Source: Porphyromonadaceae bacterium UBA4702 (GTDB taxonomy: Bacteria > Bacteroidota > Bacteroidia > Bacteroidales > Muribaculaceae). Taken from it: a stretch of DNA of 19,547 bases. The notes beneath the pieces are model-generated. The model was not told the origin of the DNA. It did not search any database and saw only the letters and a list, made by a program, of their open reading frames with translations. The DNA lies in assembly GCA_002404675.1 (NCBI GenBank), contig DHKE01000007.1, forward strand, positions 17,766 to 37,312, read 5' to 3'. This document shows positions 1-7,076 of the stretch, in pieces (position 1 is the stretch's first letter; each line of letters starts with the position of its first letter). The translations under genes were made by a program, and so were the position numbers.

Positions 1-946
1 AAGGCGAGTCGTTGATAGTGAACGTCATTGACATCGTCGGCTCGTCAATGGCGATGCGCGGCAGCGGTTCGGGGTTGTCAGGGAGCGAGATGGTGTCGCC
101 GATTTCAAAATCCTCGAGGCCGACGATTGCGCAGATGTCGCCGCTCGGCACTTCCTGCACCTTCTTGCGCCCCATCCCCTCAAACGTGTGCAGCTCCTTG
201 ACACGCTGGCGGCTGACAGAGCCGTCGCGGCGGCAGAGCGCTATCTCCTGTCCCTCGCGTATTGTGCCGCGATGCACGCGGCCTATGGCGATGCGGCCTA
301 CATAACTGCTGTAGTCGAGGCTCGTGATGAGCATCTGCGTGTCGCCTTCGTAGACCGTGGGCGCGGGGATGTTGTCGATGATTGCGTCAAGCACTGCTGT
401 GATGTCATGTGTCGGCTTGCGCCAGTCAGAGGACATCCACCCCTCCTTGGCAGAGCCGTAAACGGTGACGAAATCGAGCTGGTCCTCCGTCGCGCCGAGC
501 GAGAACATGAGGTCAAACACCATTTCGTTCACCTCGTCGGGGCGGCAGTTGGGCTTGTCAACCTTGTTGACCACCACCACTGGCTTGAGCCCCATCTGGA
601 TCGCCTTCTGCAGTACGAAGCGGGTCTGCGGCATCGGGCCCTCGAAAGCGTCCACGAGCAACAGGCATCCGTCAGCCATGTTCAGCACACGCTCCACCTC
701 GCCGCCGAAGTCAGCGTGTCCCGGGGTGTCGATGATGTTGATTTTTACGCCCTTGTAGTTGATGGAGACATTCTTGGAGAGGATTGTTATCCCTCGCTCG
801 CGTTCGAGGTCATTGTTGTCGAGTATCAGCTCCCCGGCGTTCTGGTTTTCACGGAAAAGGTGTCCTGCGAGGAGCATTTTGTCCACGAGAGTAGTCTTGC
901 CATGGTCAACGTGGGCTATAATGGCTATGTTTCGGATGTTCTGCAT
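1..946 (-). CDS. typA: Translational GTPase TypA/BipA, N-terminal part (cut by window edge)
   Basis: Ribosome-associated GTPase of the EF-G/LepA superfamily, linked in other bacteria to 50S assembly and stress or low-temperature growth. About 315 residues are visible; the C-terminal half lies beyond base 1. Reading from the ATG at 946-944, the G motifs are in order: AHVDHGKT (G1, residues 11-18), RERGIT (G2, about 49-54), DTPGH (G3, 73-77) and NKVD (G4, 127-130). The beta-barrel domain II follows from about residue 200. The start gives [19 protein letters not shown], the usual TypA N-terminus. LepA is less likely because the segment after G4 and the domain II text ([12 protein letters not shown]) are TypA-like. 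The gene is divergent from the aminotransferase at 1207, and a TAnnTTTG box on the minus strand lies 36 nt upstream. Confidence 0.95.
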   Translation of the reverse strand, partial: MQNIRNIAIIAHVDHGKTTLVDKMLLAGHLFRENQNAGELILDNNDLERERGITILSKNVSINYKGVKINIIDTPGHADFGGEVERVLNMADGCLLLVDAFEGPMPQTRFVLQKAIQMGLKPVVVVNKVDKPNCRPDEVNEMVFDLMFSLGATEDQLDFVTVYGSAKEGWMSSDWRKPTHDITAVLDAIIDNIPAPTVYEGDTQMLITSLDYSSYVGRIAIGRVHRGTIREGQEIALCRRDGSVSRQRVKELHTFEGMGRKKVQEVPSGDICAIVGLEDFEIGDTISLPDNPEPLPRIAIDEPTMSMTFTINDSP

Positions 947-981
947 AAAGATTGACGCGAAGCAAATACGCTAAGCGGCTG

Positions 982-989
982 CAAATTTA
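982..989 (-). promoter_or_regulatory. Probable -7 box of the typA promoter
   Basis: The minus strand reads TAAATTTG, a full match to the Bacteroidales -7 consensus TAnnTTTG. It lies 36 nt before the typA ATG, giving a leader of about 30 nt. I see no good TTTG at the expected -33 distance, so this rests on one element. Confidence 0.55.
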
Positions 990-1148
990 CAAAAAATCCT
1001 CGTGAAAACAGCTGAAAGTGAGCAAAAACGACACGCCCCGCCCCATGCCATTACTGGTTTTCGAGGGCAAGAGGCGCGGCTGGAGCGGCCGATGCGCAAA
1101 GTGCCATAATTTTTGGGCGGCATCGGCAGTCATCTCGTTTTTTTTATG

Positions 1149-1156
1149 TACTTTTG
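1149..1156 (+). promoter_or_regulatory. Probable -7 box of the aminotransferase promoter
   Basis: TACTTTTG matches TAnnTTTG exactly and lies 50 nt before the ATG at 1207. The preceding run of eight T (about 1138-1145) may act as an upstream AT-rich element. A TTTG exists at 1112-1115, but the 33-bp gap is too long for a standard -33 element. Confidence 0.5.
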
Positions 1157-1206
1157 CATCGCGGCTGCGTGCAGCCGCAGACATGACATCTTAATACCAA
1201 TAATAT

Positions 1207-2406
1207 ATGCCTTCTATATCTAATCGGGTTCAGGACATGCCGTCCTCGCCCATCAGAAAACTCGCACCGCTTGCCAATGAGGCTCGCGCCAAGGGTCTGC
1301 GCGTATTTGGCCTGAACATCGGCCAGCCCGACCTTCCCACTCCGCCGGAGGCTCTCAAGGCTCTGCACGCCATTGACCGTACAGTCCTCGAGTATTCTCC
1401 CAGCGACGGCCTACCCTCGCTGCGCAAGAAACTTGTGGAGTATTACAACCGCTTTGACATCAACGTGGAGCAGAACCAGATCGTCGTGACAGCCGGCGGT
1501 TCTGAGGCTCTCCTGTTCGCGTTCCTTACTGCCATGGACCCGGGCGACGAAATCATCTTCCTCGAGCCCGCGTATGCCAACTATGTGGCTTTCGCCAAGA
1601 CTGCAGGCGTGAAGATAATCGGTGTCCCCTCTGACATCAAGAACGGGTTTGCACTTCCTCCTATCGAGGAGTTTGAGAAGCGTATCACCCCCAAGACCAA
1701 GGCTATCCTGATCTGCAATCCCAGCAACCCGACTGGCGGCGTATACACACGCGAGGAGCTGCTGAAGATACGTGACATCGTCAAGAAGCACAACCTCTTC
1801 CTCCTTTCCGACGAGGTTTACCGCGAGTTCTGCTATACAGACACCCCCGTGACCTCTGCCATGCAGCTTGAGGGCATCGAGGACCAGGTGATACTGATTG
1901 ACTCCGTGTCAAAGCGCTACAACGAGTGCGGCATCCGCATAGGCTGTCTCGTGACACGCAACAAGGACATCTATGCCGGCGTGATGAAATATGCGCAGGC
2001 CCGCCTCAGCCCCCCATTGCTGGGACAGCTCGTAGCCGAGGCATCTATCGACACCCCGCAGGAATACATGACAAAGGCATTCGCTGAATACCGCCGCCGC
2101 CGCGACTTCCTGCTGGAGGGTCTGAACAAAATCCCCGGCGTGTTCTCACCCGTTCCCATGGGTGCGTTCTACACTGTGGCAAGCCTCCCCGTGGAGAATG
2201 CCGAAGAGTTCTGCAAATGGTGTCTGAGCGAGTTCAGCTATGACGGCGCAACAGTGTTCATGGCGCCGGCAGCCGGCTTCTACTCGACTCCCGGCATGGG
2301 CTTGAACCAGGTGCGCATCGCATACGTGCTGAAAGAGGAAGACCTCGCCAAGGCGCTGACAGTCCTCGCCAAGGCACTCGAGGCATACCCCGGCACAATC
2401 CGCTGA
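1207..2406 (+). CDS. PLP-dependent aminotransferase, class I/II (aspartate aminotransferase-like)
   Basis: Cytosolic fold-type-I aminotransferase of 399 residues, about normal for the family. Visible motifs are the substrate/PLP loop near NIGQPDLPTP (about 37-46), NPSNPTGG (about 176-183) with the PLP-ring Asn, SDEVY (about 203-207) whose Asp and Tyr contact the cofactor, SVSKRYNECGIRIG with Lys236 as the Schiff-base lysine, and a C-terminal VRIAY whose Arg would bind the substrate alpha-carboxylate. The overall pattern resembles the aspartate/aromatic aminotransferases usually named AspC or AspB. The amino-acid donor cannot be decided from sequence alone, so no symbol is given. The ATG at 1207 is supported by the -7 box 50 nt upstream. 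It is divergent from typA and is followed after about 110 nt by a small acidic gene on the same strand. Confidence 0.93.
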   Translation: MPSISNRVQDMPSSPIRKLAPLANEARAKGLRVFGLNIGQPDLPTPPEALKALHAIDRTVLEYSPSDGLPSLRKKLVEYYNRFDINVEQNQIVVTAGGSEALLFAFLTAMDPGDEIIFLEPAYANYVAFAKTAGVKIIGVPSDIKNGFALPPIEEFEKRITPKTKAILICNPSNPTGGVYTREELLKIRDIVKKHNLFLLSDEVYREFCYTDTPVTSAMQLEGIEDQVILIDSVSKRYNECGIRIGCLVTRNKDIYAGVMKYAQARLSPPLLGQLVAEASIDTPQEYMTKAFAEYRRRRDFLLEGLNKIPGVFSPVPMGAFYTVASLPVENAEEFCKWCLSEFSYDGATVFMAPAAGFYSTPGMGLNQVRIAYVLKEEDLAKALTVLAKALEAYPGTIR

Positions 2407-2432
2407 CAATCCAGCAAATACTGATATATTCA

Positions 2433-2462
2433 CGAGGGCGCACCGGCATCGATGCGTCCTCG
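2433..2462 (+). terminator. Hairpin after the aminotransferase gene, possible weak terminator
   Basis: A 10-bp stem with one G-U pair (2433-2442 with 2453-2462) encloses a 10-nt loop. No T run follows, so it may be an attenuator, an mRNA-stabilising hairpin or a factor-dependent terminator. The downstream small gene has no obvious promoter of its own, which favours some read-through. Confidence 0.4.
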
Positions 2463-2515
2463 CTGCATAATACCTGCGCCAGTTTAACCCAGCAGAAAGG
2501 ACATACGGCAAGACA

Positions 2516-2749
2516 ATGAAGCTTGTATTGGACGACTTCAACGAGTACCACCTCGCGACAGACCGCAACATGACGTACAGTGTGGCCTATTCGCACATCA
2601 TCTGCCGATACCGAGGCAAGGTAAAGGAAGTGTGGCCAACTCACGGCATTCCGCCGATAGACATCGACACGCCTGACGACCTGGAGGACGAAGCCGAAGA
2701 CATCTATTACGACGAAGAGGAAGACCTCTACCTGTACTACGGCCGTTAG
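2516..2749 (+). CDS. Small acidic protein of unknown function
   Basis: This is a 77-residue protein I do not recognise. It has no signal peptide or membrane segment. The N-terminal half (about 1-40) looks folded and slightly basic (AYSHIICRYRGKVKEVWP). The C-terminal third is strongly acidic and Tyr-rich (residues about 52-75, DDLEDEAEDIYYDEEEDLY). The stop codon TAG at 2747-2749 overlaps the TAA (2748-2746, minus strand) of a homologous C-terminal gene fragment, so the two coding ends meet tail to tail. Codon use and GC match the surrounding chromosome, unlike the TA pair that follows. It may be co-transcribed with the aminotransferase upstream. The coding assignment rests on composition and the precise tail-to-tail junction. 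Confidence 0.6.
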   Translation: MKLVLDDFNEYHLATDRNMTYSVAYSHIICRYRGKVKEVWPTHGIPPIDIDTPDDLEDEAEDIYYDEEEDLYLYYGR

Positions 2750-2820
2750 AGGAGGATGAGGAGCAGGGAGATGAGGACGGCAGCTGCGGCGGCTATGCAG
2801 ACGGCGCGGTTAGTGCGGAT
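2742..2820. repeat. Left copy of 79-bp imperfect direct repeat flanking the TA module
   Basis: Aligns without gaps to 3552-3630, with 68 of 79 bases identical by hand count. On the minus strand it encodes the C-terminal membrane helix also found at the end of the gene at 3556-4059. The match starts 5 nt before the stop codon of the small gene at 2516-2749 and fades after 2820. Confidence 0.85.
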
Positions 2821-2847
2821 ATTATCCGAGGGATAGTCGTACTGCGA
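2746..2847 (-). pseudogene. C-terminal stump of a tail-anchored protein gene (homologue of 3556-4059)
   Basis: The minus strand keeps an open frame ending in TAA at 2748-2746 that encodes about 33 residues: SQYDYPSDN, then IRTNRAVCIAAAAAVLIS, then a Leu/Ile-rich end. The last 25 residues match the end of the intact neighbour at 3556-4059. Nine codons differ. Five differences are synonymous and four are conservative (L/F, L/M, A/T, T/V). There is no start codon or promoter for it: sequence to the right of about 2847 becomes AT-rich and belongs to the TA module. The excess of silent changes suggests this copy diverged while still part of a functional gene, either a paralogue or an allele from another strain, before being truncated. 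Confidence 0.7.
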
Positions 2848-2862
2848 AAATTCCCGCAAACT

Positions 2863-2894
2863 ATTGCACAGATGTAACTTTTAGATTACCTTTG
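2863..2894 (+). promoter_or_regulatory. Promoter of the toxin-antitoxin operon
   Basis: A -7 box TACCTTTG (2887-2894) matches TAnnTTTG, and a -33-like ATTG (2863-2866) lies 20 bp upstream, the normal Bacteroidales spacing. The toxin start codon at 2899 is only 4 nt past the -7 box, so the transcript should begin at or next to the GTG. Confidence 0.65.
2874..2889. promoter_or_regulatory. Candidate operator: inverted repeat over the TA -7 box
   Basis: GTAA (2874-2877), 8 nt, TTAC (2886-2889) form a short inverted repeat that overlaps the TA of the -7 box. Autorepression by an XRE antitoxin bound at such a site is usual for higBA-type operons. The arms are short, so chance is possible. Confidence 0.35.
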
Positions 2895-2898
2895 CGGT

Positions 2899-3264
2899 GT
2901 GAAAGTCAGGGAAGTCATAGCATACAAGGACCATTTCGATGATTTTTTCAAGGCACAACCTCGAAAAGTACAAGACAAAATCATCAAAATACTTGATATC
3001 ATAGAACAACTCGAACGAGTGCCAATATCATACCTAAAATATATCGAGGGTACGAACGGTCTCTTCGAAATCAGGATTCGATTAGGCTCTAATATCTTTC
3101 GGATATTCTGCTTCTTTGATGGCAACCGATTAGTTGTACTGCTGTCTGGCTTTCAGAAGGAAACTCAGAAAACTCCGACTAATGAAATCCGCAAAGCGGA
3201 AAAACTAAAAGACGAATACTACATCGAAAAATCACAAGACAATGAAAAACATACGGACTCTTGA
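2899..3264 (+). CDS. HigB-type toxin, phage Gp49-like / RelE superfamily
   Basis: A 121-residue protein of the Gp49-like (DUF891-type) family of HigB toxins, which are generally translation-dependent mRNA interferases. Family landmarks visible are REVIAYKDHFDDFFKAQP near the N-terminus, KVQDKIIKILDIIEQLERVP (about 24-43), the core LKYIEGTNGLFEIRIRLGSN (about 46-65) with conserved basic residues, and FRIFCFFDGNRLVVLL followed by GFQKETQKTP. The GTG at 2899 gives the family's usual N-terminus (MKVREVIAYK). No upstream ATG fits. The promoter leaves almost no leader, so the message may be leaderless. It is the first gene of a toxin-first operon and overlaps the antitoxin gene by 23 nt. Composition is foreign: at 2941-3000 only 19 of 60 bases are G/C, against 41 of 60 at 1321-1380. 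Confidence 0.88.
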   Translation: MKVREVIAYKDHFDDFFKAQPRKVQDKIIKILDIIEQLERVPISYLKYIEGTNGLFEIRIRLGSNIFRIFCFFDGNRLVVLLSGFQKETQKTPTNEIRKAEKLKDEYYIEKSQDNEKHTDS

Positions 3265-3538
3265 CCAAATAAAAAGCCAGTACTATGGTGAAATCGGCAC
3301 TCCGGAACGAAACCGTTTGGAAAACGAACTTGAAGCCTTGAGGATCGGCTTCAAAATTCGCTCTGCACGCGAAGCGCAAAAGCTGACACAAGAGCAGCTG
3401 GCAGAAAGGATAAACAAGAAGCGAACCTTCATCTCAAAAGCCGAAACAGACGGAGAAAACATCACTCTTCGGACCTTGTTTGACATAGTGGAACGAGGGC
3501 TTGGCGGCAAACTCAATATCAGCATTGACTTCGCATAG
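3242..3538 (+). CDS. XRE-family antitoxin (HigA-like)
   Basis: A 98-residue DNA-binding antitoxin paired with the toxin at 2899. It has an N-terminal helical part (about 1-35), then a helix-turn-helix of Cro/C1 type at about 38-86 (IRSAREAQKLTQEQLAERIN, then KKRTFISKAETD), and a short hydrophobic beta-like tail (KLNISIDFA). The ATG at 3242 lies within the last codons of the toxin gene, in another frame, which implies translational coupling. The protein is expected to neutralise the toxin and to repress the shared promoter; a candidate operator is at 2874-2889. Like the toxin gene it is AT-rich relative to the chromosome. The stop is at 3536-3538, 13 nt before the right direct repeat begins. 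Confidence 0.88.
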   Translation: MKNIRTLDQIKSQYYGEIGTPERNRLENELEALRIGFKIRSAREAQKLTQEQLAERINKKRTFISKAETDGENITLRTLFDIVERGLGGKLNISIDFA

Positions 3539-3551
3539 CGCGAGCGTTGCT

Positions 3552-3630
3552 GCCGTTAGAGGAAAATGAGGAGCATGGATATGAGAACGGCGGCTGCGGC
3601 GGCTATGCAGACGGTACGGTTGACGCGGAT
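3552..3630. repeat. Right copy of 79-bp imperfect direct repeat flanking the TA module
   Basis: Matches 2742-2820 at 68 of 79 positions with an offset of exactly 810 nt. It forms the 3' end of the intact gene at 3556-4059 plus 4 nt beyond its stop codon. The unit between equivalent points of the two copies is 810 bp and contains one gene stump plus the complete TA pair. Confidence 0.85.
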
Positions 3631-4059
3631 TATCCTCTCGGCTTCCTGCTTTTCCTGCTCTTTCAGCCTCTGGGCAGACATCTCGCGGTATTTCTTAGAC
3701 ATCGGCAGGGGCATGATTCCCCCAGACGGCCTCGTGTGGTCTTGGCGGGCGGTCCGGTGGGTGGCGTTGCGGTCATCGCCGTCGTCATCTGCATACCCGA
3801 GGACATGGTAGTCGCGCCATACGCGCTGCATAGCGGCGGCCTCGTCACTTTGCTCCTCATCATACCGGCTGTCGCCAAACATATTCGGCGTACAGCCGAT
3901 TTGCGGGGCGTTGTCGTACACGTCGTCGGCTATCGCATCGTAGCCTTGCTCTTCCATGTCGCCATAATCTCCTTCATATTCCCCGTCATATTCGTCGCCG
4001 CCGAGGATGTGCTCGCGGTAGTAGCGGTCTCGCTGGAGATAATCGTCGTCAAATTCCAT
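3556..4059 (-). CDS. Acidic tail-anchored membrane protein of unknown function
   Basis: A 167-residue protein I do not recognise. The N-terminal half is rich in Asp, Glu and Tyr (MEFDDDYLQRDRYY, then about 18-52) and probably disordered. A basic, possibly coiled-coil stretch follows at about 120-145 (SKKYREMSAQRLKEQEKQEA), then one hydrophobic helix at the very C-terminus (about 148-167, VCIAAAAAVLISMLLIFL). That layout predicts a cytoplasmic protein anchored in the inner membrane by its tail. There is no signal peptide. It follows the mltD-like gene on the same strand after 76 nt containing a hairpin. The ATG at 4059 is the only reasonable start. The last 25 codons are duplicated as a stump at 2746-2847, on the other side of the TA pair. 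Confidence 0.72.
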   Translation of the reverse strand: MEFDDDYLQRDRYYREHILGGDEYDGEYEGDYGDMEEQGYDAIADDVYDNAPQIGCTPNMFGDSRYDEEQSDEAAAMQRVWRDYHVLGYADDDGDDRNATHRTARQDHTRPSGGIMPLPMSKKYREMSAQRLKEQEKQEAERIIRVNRTVCIAAAAAVLISMLLIFL

Positions 4060-4079
4060 GGCTCCGGGTGATTATGCAA

Positions 4080-4122
4080 GCAGGGATGCCGCTCACCGCA
4101 ATACAGTGCCGGCATCCCCTGC
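4080..4122 (-). terminator. Hairpin between the mltD-like gene and the tail-anchored protein gene
   Basis: Arms 4080-4091 and 4110-4122 pair over 12 bp with one bulged base (GCAGGGATGCCG against CGGCATCCCCTGC); the loop is about 18 nt. On the minus strand no U run follows, so it is a weak or partial terminator, or an intercistronic processing or stability hairpin. Confidence 0.45.
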
Positions 4123-4135
4123 AAGTAAATGGCGC

Positions 4136-6142
4136 TTATTTTTTCTTTTTCTTGGACTTCGAGGATTTGGAAGCCTTGGACGACTTCTTGTTCTTCTTGC
4201 CCGACTTTGCGTCCTTTGCCGATTTAGACTTGGACTTGGCAGGTATCTTCAGGTCATCTCCGGCGTGTATTATGTCGCCCTTGATTTTGTTGGCCTTGCG
4301 CAGTTCGTCCACGGTCACGCCGTGGCGCTTGGCTATCTTCTCGAGGCTCTCGCCGTTCTTCACCTCGTGAACCTTGGGTTTGGCTTGAGCTTTCTTCTTG
4401 TTCCTGGTTTTCTTGTCCTTCTTGCCGGCAGATTTGGTTTCTTCCGTGTTCTTCTTGGAGTTCTTCTTCACCTTTGGCTTTCCGCTGTCGGCGGTTGCGG
4501 CAGCAGCCTTTTTCCCTTTGCCTGCGGAAGATGTTGCAGCGGCAGTTGACTGCTGGCTTTTGCGAGCAGGCTTTGCTGCTGGCGAAGGAGCTGTCTGCGC
4601 ATTGTCTGATGACGAGACAGACTTGTTGGACTGGCTGCGCTTGTGAGAGTTGCCCGGCGAGACTGACGTATTGGTACGTACTATCAGCTGCTGTCCCACA
4701 CGCACGCTGTTGCGCTTGAGGTTGTTCCACAGTTTCAGCTGGTCTTGCGAAATCTGGTACATTTCGGCGATGGACTGCAACGATTCGCCGGCAGCGACCT
4801 TGTGGATGGTCTGCCCCGCAGCGTTGGTAGTGGCAGGGGGAGGAGTCTGCGACGACTGGTGGCGCTGGCGCGCTTCCTGCTCCTTGCGCTGCGAGGTCTC
4901 GCGCATCTTGCGGTAATCGTCGTCGGTGTCATTGTTATCCGGCTCCATGGCGAGCAAATCATCATTCACATTGGCAGGCTGTTCAGCCGGTGCCTGGTCA
5001 GGCGAGCCATTGTCTGCGAGGTCACTTTCCTTGGGCAGTGAACCGGGGTCTGCCACAGCACGGCGGGCATATTTGGCTGCGTCATAATTCATTATCTCCT
5101 GCTCGCTCATGATGTATGCCGAAATCTGGCGCGACGGGAGAATGAGCATATACCGGCGCTGGCTGTTGCCCGGTATTATATCGGCACGGAACTGCGGGTT
5201 GAGCAGCCGCAGTTCGTCCATCGGTATGTCAAGGACGTGGGAAATCTGGTTCAGGTTGATGCGCGTGTTGACAGCCACCGTGTCCGTCACCAGAGGCTTT
5301 GTAGGCACTACCGGGCTTATGTTGTGATCCTGATAGTATGTCATGATGTAGTTTGCAGCGATGAACATAGGGAAATACCCGCGAGTCTCCTTCGGCAGGT
5401 AGTTGTAGATAGACCAGAAGTCGTGCTGCGTGGGGTCTCCGCCGGCACGGCGTATGGCCTTGTTCACATTGCCCGGGCCGCAGTTGTAAGCGGCGATTGC
5501 GAGATCCCATTTGCCGTATGTGTTGTAGAGGTCTTTGAGGAGCTTCGCGCCCTTCTTGGACGACTCAAACGGGTCGCGGCGCTCATCGACGAGCGAGGAC
5601 ACCTCCATGTCATACCCTTTGGCGGCAGAGAGCATGAACTGCCACAAGCCGGTAGCGCCGGCACGCGAGACAGCGTTGGGGTTGAACGCCGACTCAATCA
5701 TGGGGAGGTATTTCAGCTCCAGCGGCAGACCTTCGGCCTCGAGTGCCTGCTCGATGATGGGCAGGTAATAGTTGCCAAGACCGAGGCATACGGTAACGAG
5801 CTTGCGGCCGCTCTTGGTGTAGCGGTCTATGTATTTGCGCACCACCTGGTTGAACGGCAGCTCGATGACCGTGGGTATGTTCTTGAGCCGCTCGATGATC
5901 ACCTCGTCGCTCACGTTCACATCAGGAGCGGTGCGGTAGCGGTCGTCCGTGGCTGTATAATTCTTCATGTACCACCCTTCGAGCATGGCCTGTGTATCGG
6001 CCTCGAAACTCTCGGGGAACACTATGGCATCATCGGTGATGCTCTGCTTTATGTCGAGCACGCTCGACTTCTTCTGTGCCTGTGCCGGGCTTGCAAACAG
6101 CATCGCAGCCGCCGCAGCCAGTATCAGCAGTCCTTTTTTCAT
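4136..6142 (-). CDS. mltD: MltD-like membrane-bound lytic murein transglycosylase with two LysM domains
   Basis: Periplasmic peptidoglycan lytic transglycosylase of 668 residues, cutting glycan strands to 1,6-anhydromuropeptides. An upstream ATG at 6175 exists, but the start at 6142 gives a clean signal peptide (MKKGLLILAAAAAMLFASPAQA). The SLT domain spans about 128-260: catalytic Glu150 in LPMIESAFNP, then GATGLWQF (about 162-169) and AAYNCGPGN (about 218-226). LysM repeats lie at about 446-490 (IHKVAAGESLQSIAEMYQIS) and 592-634 (HEVKNGESLEKIAKRHGVTV). A long Ser/Lys/Ala-rich linker joins them, and the last 34 residues are nearly all Lys, Ser and Ala, ending in five lysines. There is no lipobox Cys in the signal peptide, so despite the name it may be soluble or held to the wall by LysM. 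It follows the DUF5683 gene on the same strand. Confidence 0.9.
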   Translation of the reverse strand: MKKGLLILAAAAAMLFASPAQAQKKSSVLDIKQSITDDAIVFPESFEADTQAMLEGWYMKNYTATDDRYRTAPDVNVSDEVIIERLKNIPTVIELPFNQVVRKYIDRYTKSGRKLVTVCLGLGNYYLPIIEQALEAEGLPLELKYLPMIESAFNPNAVSRAGATGLWQFMLSAAKGYDMEVSSLVDERRDPFESSKKGAKLLKDLYNTYGKWDLAIAAYNCGPGNVNKAIRRAGGDPTQHDFWSIYNYLPKETRGYFPMFIAANYIMTYYQDHNISPVVPTKPLVTDTVAVNTRINLNQISHVLDIPMDELRLLNPQFRADIIPGNSQRRYMLILPSRQISAYIMSEQEIMNYDAAKYARRAVADPGSLPKESDLADNGSPDQAPAEQPANVNDDLLAMEPDNNDTDDDYRKMRETSQRKEQEARQRHQSSQTPPPATTNAAGQTIHKVAAGESLQSIAEMYQISQDQLKLWNNLKRNSVRVGQQLIVRTNTSVSPGNSHKRSQSNKSVSSSDNAQTAPSPAAKPARKSQQSTAAATSSAGKGKKAAAATADSGKPKVKKNSKKNTEETKSAGKKDKKTRNKKKAQAKPKVHEVKNGESLEKIAKRHGVTVDELRKANKIKGDIIHAGDDLKIPAKSKSKSAKDAKSGKKNKKSSKASKSSKSKKKKK

Positions 6143-6302
6143 GCTTAGTCGTTTTTGTGAGACCGCCGCGCACACACTATGATGCTCACGGATTGCCGCC
6201 GCAACGACAGCGGCGACGGCCGGTCCCGTCGTTAAACACTCGTTTCTGTCATGTCCTGCCCCATTCCCGGGGACAGTCGGGTATGCTTTTGTCCTTTCAG
6301 GC

Positions 6303-7076
6303 TCAGAAATTGAACGCCCAGTTCAACCCCACAGCGACGTTGCGGTCTGGAGTGAGCATCATCGCTGGCTGCAAGTCCATTGACAGCGAGGGAGAAATGT
6401 CGAAATGGGCGAGCGAGGCATCGACATACGCATCTACCATGCAGAGCAGGTACAGCCCCACGAGGCAGATGATGCACAGGTCGCGGTTGCGGCGGTAATA
6501 GTCCTTCCGGCTCTTCATGGTCTGCGTCAGCCATGTCTGATCCAGGTCGGCTTCCGAGGTGTTCGGTGGGAAGAAGTTCATGTAGCTGTTCGTAGCCGGG
6601 TCTGCGTCAAGCAAGTCCCGGTATCCCTGGCTGTAGTCCTGAAACTGGTTGTTGTTCCACGAGGTGGCATACCCCAGCCCCATGAATCCGCCTACGATTA
6701 TAGGAAGTTTCCAGTAGCGGCGGTTGTATATCTGCCCCAGGCCGGGAAATAGGGCTGACAGCCAAACCGCACGGTTCGGCTCGGGGTTGAAAGGAATCTT
6801 GCCGTCCAGCCCGTATGGGGAGTTTTCGTCTACCACCACGTTCAGCACAGAGTCCTGCGCTTCAGTGTTCGCCGCAACATCAGGCAACTCATCTATAGGC
6901 TTGGGCGTTAAGTCAGCTTCAGTCACCTCTGCCTCGGGAGACTGAGCGGCACAGGAATTGGCAACAGCAGCGCACAGGTCGTGGGGGAAGAGCATGACAG
7001 CGCACAGCAGCGACACCGCTATGCGTTGCCACCGTGTCATTGCCCCTGTCCTTCTGCAGTTCCCCATATCGTTCAT
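6303..7076 (-). CDS. DUF5683-type inner-membrane protein
   Basis: A 257-residue protein of unknown function. An N-terminal hydrophobic segment (about 17-37) looks like a signal peptide or anchor. A family-like core follows: PNRAVWLSALFPGLGQIYNR (about 102-121), a helix at about 125-143 (LPIIVGGFMGLGYATSW), a polar loop with FFPPNTSEADLDQTW (about 168-182), a second helix at about 199-217 (LCIICLVGLYLLCMVDAYVD) and a short beta-like tail ending in NWAFNF. The ATG at 7076 overlaps the parB stop as ATGA, which supports this start over the internal Met at residue 13. From general knowledge, this protein commonly follows parAB and precedes an MltD-like enzyme in Bacteroidales. Its role is not known to me. 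Confidence 0.8.
   Translation of the reverse strand: MNDMGNCRRTGAMTRWQRIAVSLLCAVMLFPHDLCAAVANSCAAQSPEAEVTEADLTPKPIDELPDVAANTEAQDSVLNVVVDENSPYGLDGKIPFNPEPNRAVWLSALFPGLGQIYNRRYWKLPIIVGGFMGLGYATSWNNNQFQDYSQGYRDLLDADPATNSYMNFFPPNTSEADLDQTWLTQTMKSRKDYYRRNRDLCIICLVGLYLLCMVDAYVDASLAHFDISPSLSMDLQPAMMLTPDRNVAVGLNWAFNF

Noticed and set aside
987..1184. Minus-strand ORF of 65 codons in the typA/aminotransferase gap
   Set aside because: It overlaps both divergent promoter regions and resembles no protein.
5237..6148. Plus-strand open frame (303 codons) opposite the mltD-like gene
   Set aside because: Shadow of the SLT domain coding sequence; no promoter or family match.
6214..6231. 6-bp hairpin in the 160-nt gap between the DUF5683 and mltD-like genes as a terminator
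   Set aside because: Short stem with no U run on the minus strand; GC-rich sequence produces such stems easily.
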